Assembly: GCA_937982065.1 (NCBI GenBank)
Contig: CALJMO010000067.1
Coordinates: 62,001-126,000 of the forward strand
Direction of reading: 5' to 3'
From: an uncultured Collinsella sp.
Lineage (GTDB): Bacteria > Actinomycetota > Coriobacteriia > Coriobacteriales > Coriobacteriaceae
Length of the DNA: 64,000 nucleotides
This document shows positions 47,746 to 55,007 of this stretch, piece by piece. Position numbers and translations under genes: made by a program. The notes beneath the pieces were generated by a model. That model had not been told where the DNA came from and searched no databases. It worked only from the letters and a program-made list of their open reading frames with translations. How positions within the stretch are numbered: position 1 is the stretch's first letter; each line of letters begins with the position of its first letter.

Positions 47746-48105
47746 AGTTGTCCCCTAATTCCTACAACACAGTGTGGAATACGGCGAATCGTCGGATCGA
47801 ACACAAACCCCAACATCAACATGAACCTGCCTAGCGCATTGCAAGAACCCATTGGGGAGCAACTTCTAAGACGGTTCGTCTATGCCACAATGCATAAAAT
47901 ATAATATAGATACCAGTCATGTAAACCGCAGGTAAAGAGGTCTTTTAATTTAATACCAGTTGGTATTTACCTGTTAACGGGTTTGCATTAAAGCAGTTAT
48001 ATTCTGTAGAATTATGTATATGTTTAAACAACTTAACTTTGACCGGAAAGCCGCTCGGAGGGATAACCGCCCCAGCTGTGGTGCAAACGAACCTGTCCAC
48101 TGCAC
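47746..48105 (-). promoter_or_regulatory. upstream region of the pilus locus with operator-like palindrome
   Basis: About 360 bp without a gene and AT-rich compared with its surroundings. AATACCAGTTGGTATT (47952-47967) is a palindrome of two 7-bp arms; a half-site GATACCAG lies near 47909. It probably holds the promoter and a regulator site of the adhesin/pilin operon. Confidence 0.5.
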
Positions 48106-48143
48106 AAAAAGGGCGCCGACCGCGATGGTCGACGCCCTTTCTT
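48106..48143 (-). terminator. intrinsic terminator after typA
   Basis: AAAGGGCGTCGACC and GGTCGGCGCCCTTTTT pair around ATCGC on the minus strand. Confidence 0.88.
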
Positions 48144-48167
48144 GTTAGTCGCTATAAAGCCCAGCGC

Positions 48168-50006
48168 TTATTTGTTGACCTGGCCGGCGCGAACGGCAGC
48201 CTTCTTGCGGTCGGTGGCGTTGAGCAGACGCTTGCGCAGGCGGATGTTCTTGGGAGTGATCTCGACCAGCTCGTCGTCGGCGATGTACTCCAGCGCCTCC
48301 TCCAGCGAGAAGGTGCGGGGCGGCACCAGCTGAACGGAGATATCGGAGGTCGAGGAGCGCTGGTTGCCCAGGTTCTTGGTACGGGCGATATTGACGACCA
48401 TGTCGCCAGCCTTGCTGCGCTCGCCCACGATCATGCCCTCGTAGCACTCGGTGCCTGGCTCAACAAACAGCTGACCGCGCTCCTGCAGCGTACCCAGGGC
48501 ATAGGCAACGGCCTTCTCGGTGGTCATAGAGATCATTGCGCCGTTCTGGCGGTTGCCAATCTCGCCGGCATAGGGGCCGTACTCCAGGAAGGTGTGGTAG
48601 AACACGCCCTCGCCGTGGGTGACGTTCATGATGCGGTTCTTAAGACCCATGATGCCGCGGGTCGGGATCTTAAACTCGAGGTGCGTCACGATGCCCGAGG
48701 TATCCATGCTCGTCATGATGCCGCCGGAGGTACCGAAGACCTCAACGACCTTGCCCGAGTACTCGTCCGGGCACTCGACGACGGCCTGTTCGACAGGCTC
48801 CATCTTGTTGCCGTTCTCGTCCTTCTTAAACAGAACGCGGGGACGGCCGACCTGGAACTCAAAGCCCTCGCGGCGCATGGACTCCATCAGGACGGACAGG
48901 TGCAGGATGCCGCGGCCCGAGACCTCGACGCCGCTCTTGTCCTCGAGCTCCTCGATCTTCATGGTCACGTTGTTCTCGGCCTCGTTGAACAGGCGCTCCT
49001 TGAGCTGACGGGCGCCCACGATGTCGCCGTCGCGGCCGACAAGCGGGGAGGTCGAAGCCTCAAAGACGATGGACAGGGTCGGCGGGTCGATCTCGATGGG
49101 CTCGAGCTCGACAGGGTTCTCGGGATCGGTGTAGACATCGCCGATATCGGTGCGGTCGATACCCACGACAGCGGCGATGTCGCCGGCGCCGACTTCCTGG
49201 CACTCGGTACGGCCCAGGTAGTCGAAGGTAAAGAGCTGCTTGACGGTGGCGGTAGCGCTGGAGCCGTCGTTCTTGACAACCAGGATCTGGTCGCCCTGGT
49301 GGATGGCGCCAGAGTACACGCGGCCGATACCGATGCGGCCGACGAAGTTGGAGTGGTCGATGGTCACGCACTGCATGGCCAGCGGGGCGTTCTCGTCAAC
49401 CTCGGGCGCGGGCATGTCGTCGATAATCATATCGAGCAGCGGGTACATGTCCATGTTGCCGTCGTTAGGGTCAAGACGGGCAAAGCCGTTCATGGCGCTG
49501 GCGTAGACCACGTGCTCCATGGCGAACTCAAGCTGGTCGTCGGTGGCGCCCAGGTCGGCCATGAGGTCCAGGCAGTCGTTGTAGGCCTTCTCGGGGTTGG
49601 CGCCCGGACGGTCGATCTTGTTGATGACGATCATGATCTTAAGGCCGGTGTCGATAGCGTGACGCAGCACGAAGCGGGTCTGGGGCATGGGGCCCTCAAA
49701 GGCGTCGACCAGCAGCAGGGCGCCGTCGGCCATACGCAGCACGCGCTCGACCTCGCCGCCAAAGTCGGCGTGGCCCGGGGTGTCGATGACGTTGATCTTG
49801 ACGTCCTTGTACTCGATAGAGATGTTCTTGGCGAGAATCGTAATGCCGCGCTCGCGCTCCTGGTCGTTGGAATCCAGGACGCGGTCCTCGACCTGCTGGT
49901 TGGCACGGAAGGCGTCCGTGGCACGCAGGAGCTTGTCGACCATCGTCGTCTTGCCGTGGTCGACGTGAGCGATGATGGCGATGTTCCTCAGATTGTCTAC
50001 GCGCAT
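48168..50006 (-). CDS. typA: ribosome-associated GTPase TypA/BipA
   Basis: A translational GTPase involved in ribosome assembly and stress adaptation. The 612-aa protein has G1 AHVDHGKTT, RERGITI (switch I), DTPGHADFGGEVERV (G3), NKIDRPGANP (G4), domain II, and the BipA C-terminal domain with GTECYEGMIVGE. Normal length. It lies 117 bp after a small hypothetical gene on the same strand. Confidence 0.96.
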   Translation of the reverse strand: MRVDNLRNIAIIAHVDHGKTTMVDKLLRATDAFRANQQVEDRVLDSNDQERERGITILAKNISIEYKDVKINVIDTPGHADFGGEVERVLRMADGALLLVDAFEGPMPQTRFVLRHAIDTGLKIMIVINKIDRPGANPEKAYNDCLDLMADLGATDDQLEFAMEHVVYASAMNGFARLDPNDGNMDMYPLLDMIIDDMPAPEVDENAPLAMQCVTIDHSNFVGRIGIGRVYSGAIHQGDQILVVKNDGSSATATVKQLFTFDYLGRTECQEVGAGDIAAVVGIDRTDIGDVYTDPENPVELEPIEIDPPTLSIVFEASTSPLVGRDGDIVGARQLKERLFNEAENNVTMKIEELEDKSGVEVSGRGILHLSVLMESMRREGFEFQVGRPRVLFKKDENGNKMEPVEQAVVECPDEYSGKVVEVFGTSGGIMTSMDTSGIVTHLEFKIPTRGIMGLKNRIMNVTHGEGVFYHTFLEYGPYAGEIGNRQNGAMISMTTEKAVAYALGTLQERGQLFVEPGTECYEGMIVGERSKAGDMVVNIARTKNLGNQRSSTSDISVQLVPPRTFSLEEALEYIADDELVEITPKNIRLRKRLLNATDRKKAAVRAGQVNK

Positions 50007-50123
50007 GTAGTTCCCCTATCTTCTATCTATATACAAACGGCACGCGTATGCGGCCCGCCCAGCGATACAACGCTCAGCGGGAATATTGAGCCTTTTACCG
50101 AAAACTCGTTTATTTTAGCGATT

Positions 50124-50573
50124 TTAGATGAGAGGGGTTTCCTCACCTGCAGGTTCAGGGTCGCTCCACATAAAACCATCGCCGGCGCCCATGCCCTCAT
50201 ACAGCACATATGCCGAAAAACCACTCTCGAGCGTGGTTTCGAAGAAGCTCACGAGCAGAGCATCGTGATAGCCGCCGTCAATCTCGACGCAGCCGGTGTA
50301 GCCGATGGCATAGCGAGCGATACGGCCCAGGCCCTCGTCCTTAAGACCCATCTTGTGCTCGGAGATAAAGTTGGTGGCCGCCTCGAGGCACGCCTCTTCG
50401 CCATCCTCATCGAGCGCCGCCAGATAACGGTTGGAAGCGGCGTCCTCAATTGCCACGACCACGCCAGGGTTTTCACCGGCGGCAAGGTCGTCCAAGAACG
50501 CGCCGATCAGATCGCACACCATGGCGTCGAGCTCGGCGGAGACGTTACCGGCGTCCTGCATATCCTGTGCCAT
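50124..50573 (-). CDS. conserved hypothetical acidic protein
   Basis: 149 aa, strongly acidic, no signal or membrane segment. It contains GVVVAIEDAASNRYLAALD and YTGCVEIDGGYHDALLVSF, beta-like segments I cannot assign to a family. Ribosome-binding site GGGAAGG precedes the ATG. It follows the 129-aa membrane protein gene by 30 bp, so it shares the operon with the bifunctional-nuclease-domain gene. Confidence 0.6.
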   Translation of the reverse strand: MAQDMQDAGNVSAELDAMVCDLIGAFLDDLAAGENPGVVVAIEDAASNRYLAALDEDGEEACLEAATNFISEHKMGLKDEGLGRIARYAIGYTGCVEIDGGYHDALLVSFFETTLESGFSAYVLYEGMGAGDGFMWSDPEPAGEETPLI

Positions 50574-50603
50574 CTTTAGACCTTCCCATCGAGTCTGGCG
50601 TCG

Positions 50604-50993
50604 TTACAGTTCTTGTGCCTCGGCGGCGATCCTGGCGGCAGCGTCGCGGGCGCGCATCATGTCCGCTGCGCGCTTGTCGAGCACCTTGATCTGACTGGTC
50701 AGCATTACCGCATCGACCACACCCCAGATCACAAGGCCCGTAGAGATCGAAAACCCAAGCGCACCAACTGTACCACGAAGGCGCGAGCAGATTGCCGCGA
50801 CAAGGGCGGAGACGACAACCATCTTGATAAACGAGCCGCGGCGTTCGCGAAGCGTGCGGGCCTGCGTCACATAGGCAATGCGAGCCGCCTCAGAAGCCTC
50901 CGAGCGCATCTGGGCCTCGCGCGCAATGGCCGCCGCCTCAGCCGACATACCGCCGGCCATCAGCGAACGCTCCGCAGCCTGGCCGCCCCACAT
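50604..50993 (-). CDS. small hypothetical membrane protein
   Basis: 129 aa: an Ala/Glu-rich helical N-terminus, about two membrane helices (IKMVVVSALVAAICSRLRG and SISTGLVIWGVVDAVMLTS) and a charged helical tail. Its ATG touches the stop of the preceding gene (TAAATG), so translation is coupled. Function unknown. Confidence 0.6.
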   Translation of the reverse strand: MWGGQAAERSLMAGGMSAEAAAIAREAQMRSEASEAARIAYVTQARTLRERRGSFIKMVVVSALVAAICSRLRGTVGALGFSISTGLVIWGVVDAVMLTSQIKVLDKRAADMMRARDAAARIAAEAQEL

Positions 50994-51494
50994 TTAGAAG
51001 TCATCGGGGGAGAGCGTATGGACGAACTCGTCGAACTTCTCGAACTCCCGCTCGTCGTCAACTTCCTCGGCATGGGCAGAAACGGTGCCCAGGCGATTCA
51101 TGATGTCGTCCTCCACAAACATGGGGGCATTGCTGCGCACGGCAAGGGCAATGGCATCACTGGGACGCGCATCGATCTTATGCTCGTTGCCATCGGCCAA
51201 CACGACAACCGTCGCGTAAAACACGGGCGGCTCGGCGCGAACGATTTCGATGCGTTCGAGCTTGGCACCCAGGGCGCCAACAGTATCGAGCAACAGGTCA
51301 TGGGTAATCGGGCGCTCGGCGCGGCCGCTATCGATGCCGCGGCTGATGGCAGCGGCTTCAAACGAACCAGTTTGAATGGAAAGGGAACGCAGTGGCGCGG
51401 GCGAGTCCGATTTGCTGCAGCGCTCGCGAAGCACGATAAGCGATGGCACGGGACCGGCGGCCATGACGATGGTCTCTATGTCGACACGAACCAT
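50994..51494 (-). CDS. bifunctional nuclease (BFN/DUF151) domain protein
   Basis: 166 aa with the DUF151 hallmark YATVVVLADGNEHKIDARPSDAIALAVRSNAPMFV. Members are found across actinobacteria and plants; a plant member cuts RNA and DNA, but the bacterial role is uncertain. The start is the ATG at 51494 after CGGAGGTG. First gene of a three-gene operon. Confidence 0.85.
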   Translation of the reverse strand: MVRVDIETIVMAAGPVPSLIVLRERCSKSDSPAPLRSLSIQTGSFEAAAISRGIDSGRAERPITHDLLLDTVGALGAKLERIEIVRAEPPVFYATVVVLADGNEHKIDARPSDAIALAVRSNAPMFVEDDIMNRLGTVSAHAEEVDDEREFEKFDEFVHTLSPDDF

Positions 51495-51608
51495 GGAACA
51501 CCTCCGGTACGTAGCGGTTAACACGCGGCAAGGTCGCCGCATTGAATAGCTATACTACCCAATCTTTCGCACAGCACACAAAACCAAAATGAGATTTATC
51601 ACAGACAA

Positions 51609-51640
51609 GAAAAAAGCCCCGAGGCAATGCCCCAGGGCTC
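51609..51640 (-). terminator. terminator after tRNA-Ile
   Basis: AGCCC-GGGGCA and TGCCTCGGGGCT pair on the minus strand with TTTTTT after them. Confidence 0.8.
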
Positions 51641-51653
51641 TTCACAGTTTTGA

Positions 51654-51730
51654 TGGTGGACCTGACAAGATTCGAACTTGTGACCTCCCGGTTATCAGCC
51701 GGACGCTCTAACCAACTGAGCTACAGGTCC
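51654..51730 (-). tRNA. tRNA-Ile(GAT)
   Basis: Acceptor GGACCTG / CAGGTCC, anticodon GAT in GGCTGATAACC, T-arm CAAGTTCGAATCTTG and CCA end. Identical to the tRNA at 51878-51954. Confidence 0.95.
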
Positions 51731-51734
51731 ATCA

Positions 51735-51810
51735 TGGTGGAGGTTAGGGGGATCGAACCCCTGACCTCAGGCTTGCAAAGCCCGCGCTCTCCCAGCTGAG
51801 CTAAACCCCC
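51735..51810 (-). tRNA. tRNA-Ala(TGC)
   Basis: Acceptor GGGGGTT / AACCTCC (one G-U), anticodon TGC in CTTTGCAAG, T-arm GGGGTTCGATCCCC and CCA end. It lies 4 bp from tRNA-Ile. Confidence 0.95.
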
Positions 51811-51821
51811 ACGGAGACAGT

Positions 51822-51866
51822 AATAAACACCCCAGCGGCGACTCGGCTCTCGCTGGGGTGTTTATT
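51822..51866 (-). terminator. perfect 16-bp-stem terminator between tRNA genes
   Basis: AATAAACACCCCAGCG / CGCTGGGGTGTTTATT. It separates the tRNA-Ile at 51878 from the Ala-Ile pair, which then needs its own promoter or readthrough. Confidence 0.85.
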
Positions 51867-51877
51867 GCGAAAGAAAG

Positions 51878-51954
51878 TGGTGGACCTGACAAGATTCGAA
51901 CTTGTGACCTCCCGGTTATCAGCCGGACGCTCTAACCAACTGAGCTACAGGTCC
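51878..51954 (-). tRNA. tRNA-Ile(GAT), second copy
   Basis: Base-for-base identical to 51654-51730, CCA included. No rRNA genes lie nearby, unlike the common Ile-Ala pair in rRNA spacers. Confidence 0.95.
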
Positions 51955-52001
51955 ATCGCGCAAGGGATATATTAGACGAGTCGTTACGCGCGCGTCAACA
52001 A

Positions 52002-52187
52002 CTTTTTTGAAAATCTTTGAGGGGTGTCGGCCCCGGCTGCCCGGCGGCATGCGAAGTCGCCTGCTCGGACAGTCCTGCTCGCACGGAGAGCACATTAAGT
52101 GCTCTCCGGCTCGTGCGGAACTCGCGATCGACTTCGCATGCCGCCGGGCAGCCGGGGCCGACGCGGGGTTCAAAGGTTTTCAAAAAA
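52002..52187. repeat. very long nested palindrome (186 bp) beside gyrA
   Basis: Arms of 34 bp are perfect (52026-52059, 52129-52162, starting GTCGGCCCCGGCTGCCCGGC). Outside them TTTTTTGAAAATCTTTGA pairs with TTCAAAGGTTTTCAAAAAA, and inside GCACGGAGAGCAC / GTGCTCTCCG forms another stem. Confidence 0.88.
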
Positions 52188-52214
52188 GCGGTCGGCGCGC
52201 AGTGCGCCGACCGC
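52182..52214 (-). terminator. intrinsic terminator after gyrA
   Basis: GCGGTCGGCGC / GCGCCGACCGC perfect 11-bp stem, followed on the minus strand by TTTTTTG. Confidence 0.9.
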
Positions 52215-52254
52215 CGATATATGGGGTCTGATATTTTCTAACAGTTAGGGCCTC

Positions 52255-54996
52255 TTACTCGTCAAGGAGATCTTCCGGCATGTCGTTGCCGTCGCCTAGA
52301 TCGACAGGGGTTTCTTCGGGGGCGGAGCCGTTTTCTATGGCTTCGCCTTCGGGCCTCTCTTTGGCGGCCGTCATGCGGGCCACGGCGCAGATGCGGTCGT
52401 TGTCGTCGACGGTCATCATCTTGACGCCCTGGGTGGCGCGGCCGGTCTGGCTGATCTCGTCGGTCTTGACGCGAATGACCGTCGCGCCCTCCGTCACGAT
52501 GAACAGCTCGTGCTGCGGGCCCACCGTCTTCATGGCCGCGAGGTTACCCTTACGCTCGGTCATTTGAATGGTGTAGACGCCCTGGCCGCCGCGATTCTGC
52601 TCCGGGTAGTCCGCAACCGGCGTGCGCTTGCCGTAGCCGCGCTCGGTGATGACGAACAGATCGCCGTTGCCGTTAGTGACTTCCATGCCCAGAACGCTAA
52701 CGCCGTCCTTCATACCGATACCGCGAACGCCGCTGGTATCGCGACCGGTAGCGCGTACCTGCTCCTCGGAGAACATGATCGCCTTGCCCGCGGTGGTGGC
52801 CAGGATAATCTTGTCGCCCTCGCGCACGCGGCGCACGTTCAGCAGCGCGTCGTCGTCACGCAGGTTGATAGCGATCAGGCCGTCGCGACGGCTGCGGTCA
52901 TATGCGCTCATCACGGTCTTCTTGACCATGCCGCTCTTGGTGGCAAACATCAGGTACTCGTCGGCTGGGAACTCGCGGCAGCTGATGACGCTCGCGATCT
53001 TCTCGCCCTCCTCGAAGGGCAGCAGGTTGACGATCGCGGTACCGCGCGCCTGGCGCGTACCCACCGGCAGCTCGTGCACCTTCAGGCGATAGACCTTGCC
53101 CTTGCTCGAGAAGAACAGCACGTACTCGTGCGTGGATGCGATAAACATCTCGTCGATGACGTCGTCCTCTTTGAGGTTGACGCCCGACACGCCCTTGCCA
53201 CCGCGCTTTTGGGCACGGTAGGCGGCCACCGGGATACGCTTAACGTAGCCGGTGTGGGTGATGGTCACGACCATATCCTCGTCGGCGATGAGGTCCTCGA
53301 CATCCAGGTCCTTCTCAACCTGGCTGATCTCGGTGCGGCGCTTGTCGGCGAACTTCTTGGAGATCTCGCGCATCTCCTCCTTGATGACGCCCAGAATCTT
53401 CTCCTCGTGCGCCAGCAGGTCCTCGTAGTAGGCGATGGCGCGGCGCAGGCCGTCCAACTCTTCTTGGATCTTGTCGCGCTCCAGGCCGGTCAGGCGGCGC
53501 AGCTTCATCTCGAGGATGGCCGTGGTCTGCTCGGGCGTAAAGCCAAAGCGTTCGATCAGTCGGCTGCTGGCCTCGGAGTCGGTCTGCGAGGAGCGGATGA
53601 TGCTGATGACCTCGTCGATATGGTCAAGGGCCATCAGGTAGCCCTCGAGGATATGCGCGCGGGCCTGGGCCTTCTTAAGGTCAAAGCGGGTGCGGCGGGT
53701 GACGACGTCGACCTGGTGGTCGATGTAGTGCTGCAGCATCTCGCGCAGGCTCAGGCATTTGGGAACGCCGTTGACGAGTGCCAGGTTGTTGGCGCCAAAG
53801 GTCGTCTGCAGCGAGGTGTACTTATACAGGTTGTTGAGCACGACCTGCGGAATGACGCCCTTCTTGAGCTCGATGACCAGACGGATGCCCTTCTGGTTGG
53901 ACTCATCGCGCATATCCGAGATGCCCTCAATGCGCTTGTCGTTGACGAGTTGGGCGATCTTCTCCTGCAGGGTGCCCTTGTTGACCATGTAGGGAATCTC
54001 GGTAAAGACCAGGCGGCTGCGGCCGGTCTTGGTGGACTCCACATGTGCCTTGGCACGCACGGTAATGGAGCCGCGGCCGGTCTCGTAGCTCTGCTTAATG
54101 CCGGCGCTGCCCATGATGATGGCGCCGGTGGGGAAGTCCGGACCGGGCATGATCTGCATGAGCTCGTCGACGGTGGCGTCGGGGTTGTCGATCAGGTAGC
54201 AGGTGGCCTCGATCGCCTCGGTGAGGTTATGCGGGGCGATGTTGGTGGCCATGCCGACGGCGATGCCCTGGCTGCCGTTGACCAGCAGGTTGGGAAAGCG
54301 CGCAGGCAGTGCCACGGGCTCGGCGAGCGATTCGTCGTAGTTGGGCTGCCAGTCGACGGTATCCTTCTGCAAGTCACGCAGCAGTTCCATGGCGGGCTTG
54401 GCCAGGCGGCTCTCGGTGTAACGCATGGCCGCCGCGCCGTCGCCATCGATGTTGCCGAAGTTGCCGTGACCGTCGATGAGCGGCGTGCGCATGGAGAACC
54501 ACTGCGCCAGGCGGACCATGGCCTCGTAGACCGCAAAGTCACCGTGCGGGTGGTACTTACCGATAACTTCGCCGACCGTCCAGGCCGACTTTTTGTGTGG
54601 GCGGTTGGGGTAGATGCCGCTCTCGTTCATCGCGTACAGGATGCGGCGGTGTACCGGCTTTAAGCCGTCGCGCACGTCCGGCAGGGCACGCGCTGTGATA
54701 ACCGACATCGAATACTCGATGAACGACTGCTTCATCTCGCGACCGAACTCCGAAATCTGGAGCTGGCCGCCGTTGATGTCCTCGCCGGCCGAGGCGCCAC
54801 GATCGACTTCGCCAAAGCTCTCCTCGAGCTCACCGTCGTCGTCCTCTTCCTCATCATCATCGGCATCGGGGTTATAGGTGTCCGGATCGCCGTCCTCGCC
54901 CTGCTCAGCACGGGCAAGCAGGCGCTTCAGATCATCGGGCATACCGGCATCGCCGGCCTCGTCCATACCCTCGTTATTGTTGATATCGTCTGCCAC
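52255..54996 (-). CDS. gyrA: DNA gyrase subunit A
   Basis: Introduces negative supercoils with GyrB. The 913-aa protein has the breakage-reunion domain with catalytic Tyr193 (AMRYTESRL), KYHPHGD just before residue 154, and the C-terminal beta-pinwheel with GyrA-box QKRGGKG. Phe154 occupies the place of E. coli Ser83, a classic quinolone-resistance position. An acidic N-terminal extension of about 70 residues (DADDDEEEDDDGELEES) precedes the usual start. The gene follows gyrB by 11 bp. Confidence 0.96.
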   Translation of the reverse strand: MADDINNNEGMDEAGDAGMPDDLKRLLARAEQGEDGDPDTYNPDADDDEEEDDDGELEESFGEVDRGASAGEDINGGQLQISEFGREMKQSFIEYSMSVITARALPDVRDGLKPVHRRILYAMNESGIYPNRPHKKSAWTVGEVIGKYHPHGDFAVYEAMVRLAQWFSMRTPLIDGHGNFGNIDGDGAAAMRYTESRLAKPAMELLRDLQKDTVDWQPNYDESLAEPVALPARFPNLLVNGSQGIAVGMATNIAPHNLTEAIEATCYLIDNPDATVDELMQIMPGPDFPTGAIIMGSAGIKQSYETGRGSITVRAKAHVESTKTGRSRLVFTEIPYMVNKGTLQEKIAQLVNDKRIEGISDMRDESNQKGIRLVIELKKGVIPQVVLNNLYKYTSLQTTFGANNLALVNGVPKCLSLREMLQHYIDHQVDVVTRRTRFDLKKAQARAHILEGYLMALDHIDEVISIIRSSQTDSEASSRLIERFGFTPEQTTAILEMKLRRLTGLERDKIQEELDGLRRAIAYYEDLLAHEEKILGVIKEEMREISKKFADKRRTEISQVEKDLDVEDLIADEDMVVTITHTGYVKRIPVAAYRAQKRGGKGVSGVNLKEDDVIDEMFIASTHEYVLFFSSKGKVYRLKVHELPVGTRQARGTAIVNLLPFEEGEKIASVISCREFPADEYLMFATKSGMVKKTVMSAYDRSRRDGLIAINLRDDDALLNVRRVREGDKIILATTAGKAIMFSEEQVRATGRDTSGVRGIGMKDGVSVLGMEVTNGNGDLFVITERGYGKRTPVADYPEQNRGGQGVYTIQMTERKGNLAAMKTVGPQHELFIVTEGATVIRVKTDEISQTGRATQGVKMMTVDDNDRICAVARMTAAKERPEGEAIENGSAPEETPVDLGDGNDMPEDLLDE

Positions 54997-55007
54997 GTTA
55001 CCTCCTC

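Noticed and set aside
51654..51954. Remnant of an rRNA operon around the tRNA genes
   Set aside because: No 16S or 23S sequence on either side; flanked by coding genes and palindromes.
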